From contig JAEZCV010000194.1 of the NCBI GenBank assembly GCA_023429985.1, positions 1-9,729 on the forward strand: DNA of 9,729 bases, given 5' to 3'. The position numbers were made by a program, and so were the translations under genes. Position 1 is the stretch's first letter; each line of letters begins with the position of its first letter. Origin of the DNA: Bacteroidota bacterium. GTDB taxonomy: Bacteria; Bacteroidota; Bacteroidia; Chitinophagales; Chitinophagaceae. The notes under the pieces are model-generated. The model saw only the letters and a list, made by a program, of their open reading frames with translations, was not told the origin of the DNA and did no database searches. Shown piece after piece: positions 5,767 through 9,729 of the stretch.

Positions 5767-6168
5767 TTACTTTTTCTCCTGGCAAAGTTCCACCAACACG
5801 CCTGCACAGGATTTAGGATGAAGAAAGCAAACCATCTTGTTATCTGCACCATCCTTCGGATTTTCATTCAGCAAAACAAATCCTTCTGAGGTTAGTCTTT
5901 TCATTTCCGCAACAATATCATCCACCTCAAACGCAATATGATGAATGCCTTCGCCTTTTTTCTCAATATATTTCCCGATCACTCCATCATCTTCCGATGA
6001 TTCCAGCAATTCTATTTTCGTATCTCCTTTCCGGAAAAAAGCAGTGTTTACTTTTTCCGAAGCTACCGTTTCAGTTTTATAGCAGTGGGTATTCAGCAAT
6101 TTTTCATATAAAGGCACAGCATCTGTTAATGATTTTACAGCAATCCCGATATGTTCAACTTTCAGCAT
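5767..6168 (-). CDS. mce: Methylmalonyl-CoA epimerase
   Basis: The 133-residue VOC-superfamily metalloenzyme interconverts (2R)- and (2S)-methylmalonyl-CoA, linking propionyl-CoA metabolism to the B12-dependent mutase and succinyl-CoA. Two beta-alpha-beta-beta-beta modules are visible. The likely metal ligands are His6 in KVEHIGIAV, Glu53 in KIELLE (Gln or Glu at this place in the family), His76/His77 in GIHHIAFEVDDI and Glu127 in GVLVELCQ. Length is normal for the family. The ATG at 6168 begins the conserved N-terminus MLKVEHIGIAV. An in-frame TTG at 6183 would add five residues, but it lies only a few bases after a -7-like element, so it is unlikely. The mutase genes are not in this window. 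The gene is divergent from the cysteine desulfurase and convergent with rnc. Confidence 0.93.
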   Translation of the reverse strand: MLKVEHIGIAVKSLTDAVPLYEKLLNTHCYKTETVASEKVNTAFFRKGDTKIELLESSEDDGVIGKYIEKKGEGIHHIAFEVDDIVAEMKRLTSEGFVLLNENPKDGADNKMVCFLHPKSCAGVLVELCQEKK

Positions 6169-6187
6169 AAAATTGTTTTGCAATTGG

Positions 6188-6195
6188 TAAAATTA
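6188..6195 (-). promoter_or_regulatory. Possible mce -7 promoter element (TAATTTTA, minus strand)
   Basis: On the minus strand TAATTTTA matches TAnnTTTG except at the final base and lies 19 bp upstream of the mce ATG at 6168. A TTG lies 22 bp further upstream (ATTGAAC), a little farther than the usual -33 spacing. Evidence is weak, but the position suits the divergent spacer. Confidence 0.3.
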
Positions 6196-6238
6196 AAGCC
6201 GGAAAGCTTATCCCGTTCAATAAGCACATATTAAGCGG

Positions 6239-6246
6239 TAATTTTG
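6239..6246 (+). promoter_or_regulatory. Cysteine desulfurase promoter, -7 element (TAATTTTG)
   Basis: TAATTTTG is an exact match to TAnnTTTG followed by CACC, the same downstream bases as at the acpP promoter. Only four bases separate it from the ATG at 6251, so transcription would start at or next to the start codon. The -33 position has only GTTC. Confidence 0.5.
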
Positions 6247-6250
6247 CACC

Positions 6251-7414
6251 ATGCTTCAATTGCCCATTTACCTCGATCATAGTGCCACTACGCCCTGCGA
6301 CCCTCAAGTTGTAGAAGCCATGCTGCCATGGTTTTCGAAGTTTTATGGTAATGCCGCCAGCAGGAGTCATTCCTTTGGCTGGCAGGCTGCAGAAGCTGTG
6401 GATATGGCGCGTGAACAAATAGCTGCCCTGGTGAATGCCGAACCCAATGAAATTGTATTTACCTCCGGCGCCACCGAAGCAGCTAACCTTGCCATTAAGG
6501 GCGTTTTTGAAGCGTATGCATCAAAAGGTAATCATATTATAACATGTGTTACAGAGCACAAAGCGGTTATAGATACCTGTAAGCATCTTGAAAAACAGGG
6601 AGCAGACATAACCTGGCTGGGTGTAAATGAAAAAGGAAACATCAACCTTGAAGAACTGGAATCATCCATTAAAAAGGAAACCATTCTTGTTGCCCTGATG
6701 TTTGCCAATAATGAAACCGGTAACATCATGCCTGTAAAAGAAGTGGGTGCTATTGCAAAAAAGCACGGTGTGATTTTCTTCTCAGATGCTACACAGGCAA
6801 TTGGAAAAATTCTGGTTGATGTTCAACATGATGATATTGACCTTATGGCATTCAGCGCACATAAATTCTATGGGCCAAAAGGTATAGGTGCGCTTTATGT
6901 CAGAAGAAAAAATCCCAGGGTGAAACCTGCTCCGCTTTTGCATGGGGGAGGACATGAAAAAGGTTTGCGTAGCGGAACGCTGAATGTTCCCGGTATTGTT
7001 GGTTTTGGAAAAGCAGCTGAAATTGCAATGCAGGAAAGAGAAACAAATGCAATGCATTTTATTGTTTTGCGCGACAAACTTGAAAAGGAATTGTTGGCAA
7101 CCGGCAATGTTTATATTAATGGTAATCCTGAACATCGATTGCCCCACGTAACTAATCTTTCTTTTAAGTCGGCGGAAAGTGAAGCTTTGTTAATGGGCAT
7201 CAACAAGGAAATTGCCGTTTCAACAGGTTCGGCATGCACATCAGCATCGCTTGAACCATCCTACGTATTGAAAGCAATGGGAATTTCAGATGAACTGGCA
7301 CACAGTTCGCTCAGGTTCAGCCTGGGAAAAAATACAACTGAAGAAGAAATAGATTATACAATAAAACGAATTCGCGAGGCGGTGGGCCTGCTGCGAGAAA
7401 TGAGCAATGCATAA
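6251..7414 (+). CDS. iscS: Cysteine desulfurase (IscS/NifS family)
   Basis: The 387-residue PLP enzyme (class V aminotransferase fold) removes sulfur from L-cysteine as an enzyme-bound persulfide for iron-sulfur cluster and other sulfur-transfer pathways in the cytoplasm. Visible landmarks are the N-terminal YLDHSATTPCDPQVVEAM; the cofactor region TSGATEAANLAIKG; His103 in TEHKAV; Asp179 in FFSDATQAIGK; the PLP lysine Lys205 in SAHKFYGPKGIGALYV; and the catalytic Cys329 in STGSACTSASLEPSYVLKAM. The SACTSASLEPSYVL loop is of the IscS type rather than the SufS type. The protein ends soon after the last helix (LREMSNA) and lacks the longer tail of E. coli IscS (404 residues) that helps dock IscU. 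The A-type carrier gene follows 39 bp downstream; no iscU or suf gene is in the window. Confidence 0.95.
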   Translation: MLQLPIYLDHSATTPCDPQVVEAMLPWFSKFYGNAASRSHSFGWQAAEAVDMAREQIAALVNAEPNEIVFTSGATEAANLAIKGVFEAYASKGNHIITCVTEHKAVIDTCKHLEKQGADITWLGVNEKGNINLEELESSIKKETILVALMFANNETGNIMPVKEVGAIAKKHGVIFFSDATQAIGKILVDVQHDDIDLMAFSAHKFYGPKGIGALYVRRKNPRVKPAPLLHGGGHEKGLRSGTLNVPGIVGFGKAAEIAMQERETNAMHFIVLRDKLEKELLATGNVYINGNPEHRLPHVTNLSFKSAESEALLMGINKEIAVSTGSACTSASLEPSYVLKAMGISDELAHSSLRFSLGKNTTEEEIDYTIKRIREAVGLLREMSNA

Positions 7415-7453
7415 ATAAAATAATTATTTTTATCAAGGTAAAAGAATTGAAAA

Positions 7454-7804
7454 ATGGTAACAACAGATAATGCAATAAGGGTAACCGATAAAGCCAGGGA
7501 AAGGGTAATTCAACTGATGAATGAAGCAGGGTATGGAAATGATCCCGATTATTTCCTGCGCGTAAGCGTTGTAGGCGGCGGATGTTCTGGACTTAGTTAT
7601 AAAATTGATTTTGATAACCAGCAAAAACCGGGCGACCAGGTTTTTGAAGACAATGGTATAAAAATAGTTACCGATCTTAAAAGTTTTTTATACCTGGTGA
7701 ATACTGTACTTGACTTTTCTGATGGGCTGAACGGAAAAGGCTTCTTTTTCAATAATCCTAATGCCAGTCGCACCTGTGGTTGCGGTGAAAGCTTTTCGGT
7801 TTAA
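7454..7804 (+). CDS. A-type iron-sulfur cluster carrier (HesB/IscA/ErpA family)
   Basis: The 116-residue protein belongs to the A-type carrier family, which binds Fe-S clusters and passes them to apoproteins. All three conserved cysteines are present: Cys44 in VVGGGCSGLSYKIDF, and Cys108 and Cys110 in the C-terminal TCGCGESFSV. The N-terminal ITDKA-like stretch (IRVTDKARERVIQLMNE) and KSFLYLVNTVLDFSDGLNGKGFFFNNPNA are also typical. Sequence alone does not separate IscA, SufA and ErpA roles, so no symbol is given. The ATG at 7454 is 39 bp after the cysteine desulfurase stop, and a strong terminator follows, so the two genes probably form one transcription unit. A TAttTTTA element at 7425-7432 could provide a second promoter, but this is uncertain. 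Confidence 0.93.
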   Translation: MVTTDNAIRVTDKARERVIQLMNEAGYGNDPDYFLRVSVVGGGCSGLSYKIDFDNQQKPGDQVFEDNGIKIVTDLKSFLYLVNTVLDFSDGLNGKGFFFNNPNASRTCGCGESFSV

Positions 7805-7824
7805 TATATTTTCATTTCAAAATC

Positions 7825-7849
7825 AATCCCCGGCATCACGGGGATTTTT
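7825..7849 (+). terminator. Intrinsic terminator after the Fe-S carrier gene
   Basis: AATCCCCG (7825-7832) and CGGGGATT (7839-7846) form a perfect 8-bp stem with a 6-nt loop (GCATCA). The T run at 7845-7849 follows the GC core. It lies 21 bp after the stop codon of the A-type carrier gene and separates that unit from gldF. Confidence 0.88.
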
Positions 7850-7892
7850 GCATATTAGCATTTGTTTTATAGCTATTGCAACCACCAAATAC

Positions 7893-7900
7893 TTATTTTG
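7893..7900 (+). promoter_or_regulatory. Possible gldF -7 promoter element (TTATTTTG)
   Basis: TTATTTTG differs from TAnnTTTG only at the second base and lies 6 bp before the gldF ATG at 7907. This would give a leader of only a few bases, as at the cysteine desulfurase gene. A promoter is expected here because a strong terminator closes the upstream unit, but no -33 match is clear. Confidence 0.3.
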
Positions 7901-7906
7901 CAGCCA

Positions 7907-8626
7907 ATGTGGCCCATTTGTAAAAAAGAACTGAAACAATTTTTCAACAGCCTTACCGGTTATATTGCCATCATTGTTTTTTTACTGGTTAATGGCCTTG
8001 TACTTTTTGTTTTCCGTGGGAACATCCTTGAAAATGGATATGCTACCCTGGATGATTATTTTGCTTTTGCTCCCTGGGTTTTGCTTTTCCTGGCTTCCGC
8101 CATAACAATGAGAAGTTTTTCAGATGAATTCCGTAGCGGAACTTTCGAGATACTTCAAACCAGGCCTTTAACAAAATGGCAGGTGGTAAATGGCAAGTTC
8201 CTCGGAAGCCTGGTTGTTGCAGTGATTGCCATTCTGCCTACGCTTGTATATTATTTTACTGTCAATCACCTGGCATCCACTACAGGTATTGATGCAGGCA
8301 AGGCTACAGGCTCCTATCTTGGATTGTTATTACTTACTGCTGTTTTTATTTCAATTGGCATCTCTGTCAGCAGCTTTACTACCAACGCTGTTGTAGCATT
8401 TATTCTGAGTTTAATAGTTTCTGTTTTGCTGTATTTTGGTTTTTCTGCCATTAGCAAACTTCCTGTTTTCAGCAATGGAGCAGATTATTATATTGAAATG
8501 CTGGGTATAGATTTTCACTACCGAAGTATCAGTCGTGGTGTTTTAGATACAAGAGATATCATTTATTTTCTCAGTCTGATAGTGTTCTTTTTATTACTCA
8601 CCAGGCAAAATTTAAGAAAGCGGTAA
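7907..8626 (+). CDS. gldF: Gliding-motility ABC transporter permease GldF
   Basis: The 239-residue integral membrane protein is the ABC-2-type permease of the GldA-GldF-GldG complex, needed for gliding in some Bacteroidota; the transported substrate is unknown. About six hydrophobic helices are visible, at residues 17-36, 52-69, 98-118, 136-156, 160-182 and 216-232. The ABC-2 motif MRSFSDEFRSGTFEILQTRP (68-87), which faces the ATPase, is followed by LTKWQVVNGKFLGSL. The N-terminus MWPICKKELKQFFNSLTGYI is typical of GldF. I chose the ATG at 7907; the frame is open upstream to a TTG at 7862, but those 15 residues look like leader and would run through the promoter candidate. The stop codon overlaps the gldG start (TAATG), which suggests translational coupling. 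Confidence 0.93.
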   Translation: MWPICKKELKQFFNSLTGYIAIIVFLLVNGLVLFVFRGNILENGYATLDDYFAFAPWVLLFLASAITMRSFSDEFRSGTFEILQTRPLTKWQVVNGKFLGSLVVAVIAILPTLVYYFTVNHLASTTGIDAGKATGSYLGLLLLTAVFISIGISVSSFTTNAVVAFILSLIVSVLLYFGFSAISKLPVFSNGADYYIEMLGIDFHYRSISRGVLDTRDIIYFLSLIVFFLLLTRQNLRKR

Positions 8627-9729
8627 TGATGAAGAATAATAAAATAAACTGGATCGTTTTACTGCTGGCACTTGTTGGCCTGAATATTCTTGCTTCAATA
8701 TTTCATTATCGCATAGACCTGACCGAAGAAAAAAGATATTCTCTTACTGAACCTACTAAGGAACTTTTAAGAGGTCTGCAAGATCCTGTTCATGTTGAAG
8801 TTTTCCTGGAAGGGGAATTCCCGGCAGGATTTAGAAAACTTGCTGTTGGCGTTGAAGAATTTTTACAGGAAATGAAGGAGTATGGTGGTAATAATATTCA
8901 ATACAGCTTCACTGATCCACTTGGAGGACTTGCAGATTCAACTGCAGCTTACCTAATTGATTCACTTGCTTATTTCTTCGATATTCCTGCCTTTACGCTC
9001 CAGGCTCCCGGTAAAGTGGGTGATGCCCAAACACAAAAGCTGGTTTTGCCAGGTGCCGTTATTCGGTACCGTGATACAGTTGTGGGTGTAAACTTATTAA
9101 AAGGCGAAATGGGACTGGGAACAGAGCCCGAACAACTGGCAGCGCTGTATAATAACATTGAAGCTTCCATGGAATTTAAGTTTGCCAATGCCATTCAAAA
9201 AGCAACAACAACCATTAAACCTTCTGTTGGTTATGCTTTGGGTAACGGTGAAGGTTGGGGCTATAATGTTGATGACATGGTGCGCACACTTATAGATCAT
9301 TATCGCTTCGATACCATAAACATTTCCGAAGTTCCTTACATTCCCCCGGTTGATGCGCTTGTAATTGCCAAGCCCACCATTCCTTTTACCGATGAAGAAA
9401 AAATTAAGCTTGACCAATATGTAATGCATGGTGGAAAGATCTTCTGGATGATAGATAATATGTATGCCGAATTCGACAGCCTGTATAAATCACAGGGCTT
9501 TATTGCATTCGACAGGGGATTGAACCTTGAAGACCTTTTATTTAATTACGGTGTGCGACTGAACCAGAGCCTTTTGCAGGATATGCAATCAGATAAACTT
9601 CCGCAAATGAGTACGGGTGGCTCGGAGCAAATGCGACTGGTTGACTGGCCCTTCTTTCCCATTTTAAACGGAACACAACATCCAGTTACCAAAAACCTGG
9701 ATGGAGTAAGATCTATGTTTCCAACTTTT
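8626..9729 (+). CDS. gldG: Gliding-motility ABC transporter component GldG, N-terminal part (3' end outside window)
   Basis: The frame stays open from 8626 to the window edge, giving 368 residues of a protein usually near 550-570. GldG is described as the extracytoplasmic/auxiliary component of the gliding-associated ABC transporter with GldA and GldF. Residues about 8-25 (WIVLLLALVGLNILASIF) form a single uncleaved-looking membrane anchor. DLTEEKRYSLTEPTKELLRG follows, the standard start of the periplasmic region. KPSVGYALGNGEG begins the GldG-like alpha/beta domain, DALVIAKPTIPFTDEEKIKL and YVMHGGKIFWMIDNM continue it, and DLLFNYGVRLNQSLLQD is a family hallmark. The first ATG shares its A with the gldF TAA; a second ATG follows at 8629, so the start could be one codon later. 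The missing C-terminus should contain a second membrane helix. Confidence 0.92.
   Translation, partial: MMKNNKINWIVLLLALVGLNILASIFHYRIDLTEEKRYSLTEPTKELLRGLQDPVHVEVFLEGEFPAGFRKLAVGVEEFLQEMKEYGGNNIQYSFTDPLGGLADSTAAYLIDSLAYFFDIPAFTLQAPGKVGDAQTQKLVLPGAVIRYRDTVVGVNLLKGEMGLGTEPEQLAALYNNIEASMEFKFANAIQKATTTIKPSVGYALGNGEGWGYNVDDMVRTLIDHYRFDTINISEVPYIPPVDALVIAKPTIPFTDEEKIKLDQYVMHGGKIFWMIDNMYAEFDSLYKSQGFIAFDRGLNLEDLLFNYGVRLNQSLLQDMQSDKLPQMSTGGSEQMRLVDWPFFPILNGTQHPVTKNLDGVRSMFPTF

Noticed and set aside
7417..7430. Perfect 14-bp palindrome AAAATAATTATTTT between the cysteine desulfurase and A-type carrier genes
   Set aside because: It is made only of A and T, so it is expected by chance in an AT-rich spacer and forms a weak stem; there is no second copy to suggest an operator.

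Overview
The window is chromosomal DNA from a member of the Bacteroidota, most likely a Chitinophagaceae-like gliding or formerly gliding bacterium. This placement is inferred from the gliding-motility ABC transporter genes gldF and gldG, the phylum-style TraR/DksA protein with only one of four zinc-finger cysteines, the acpP-fabF-rnc gene order, the scarcity of Shine-Dalgarno sequences, and several copies of the Bacteroidota -7 promoter element TAnnTTTG. Most of the DNA is compact housekeeping sequence. I see no transposase, tRNA, rRNA, CRISPR array or phage gene.

Layout, left to right: (1) 2-2009, the 3' end of an isoleucyl-tRNA synthetase gene followed 7 bp later by a TraR/DksA-family gene with a long Lys/Ala/Pro-rich N-terminal tail. 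(2) 2124-3034, a small two-helix YcxB-like membrane protein convergent with a GNAT acetyltransferase. (3) 3201-5751, a fatty-acid/RNase III cluster: acyl carrier protein, a terminator-like hairpin, beta-ketoacyl-ACP synthase II, an 11-bp tandem repeat array, then RNase III. (4) 5767-6168 on the minus strand, methylmalonyl-CoA epimerase. (5) 6251-7804, a cysteine desulfurase and an A-type iron-sulfur carrier, closed by a strong intrinsic terminator at 7825-7849. (6) 7907 to the window end, gldF and the first 368 codons of gldG, which overlap by one base.

How the genes work together: AcpP carries the acyl chains that FabF elongates. The cysteine desulfurase supplies sulfur that the A-type protein can carry as Fe-S clusters. 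GldF and GldG are the permease and the extracytoplasmic partner of the gliding-associated ABC transporter, whose ATPase GldA is not in this window.

The least ordinary structure is the repeat region 4783-4965 between fabF and rnc. It holds twelve direct 11-bp units with no cytosine on the plus strand, the first supplying the fabF stop codon, followed by about four decayed units in inverted orientation at the same period. Transcribed through, it could fold into a long imperfect hairpin just upstream of the RNase III gene. Other points worth checking are an Asn where RNase III normally has a metal-binding Asp, and a promoter so close to the cysteine desulfurase start that its mRNA may be leaderless. 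I found no clear new multi-gene system.
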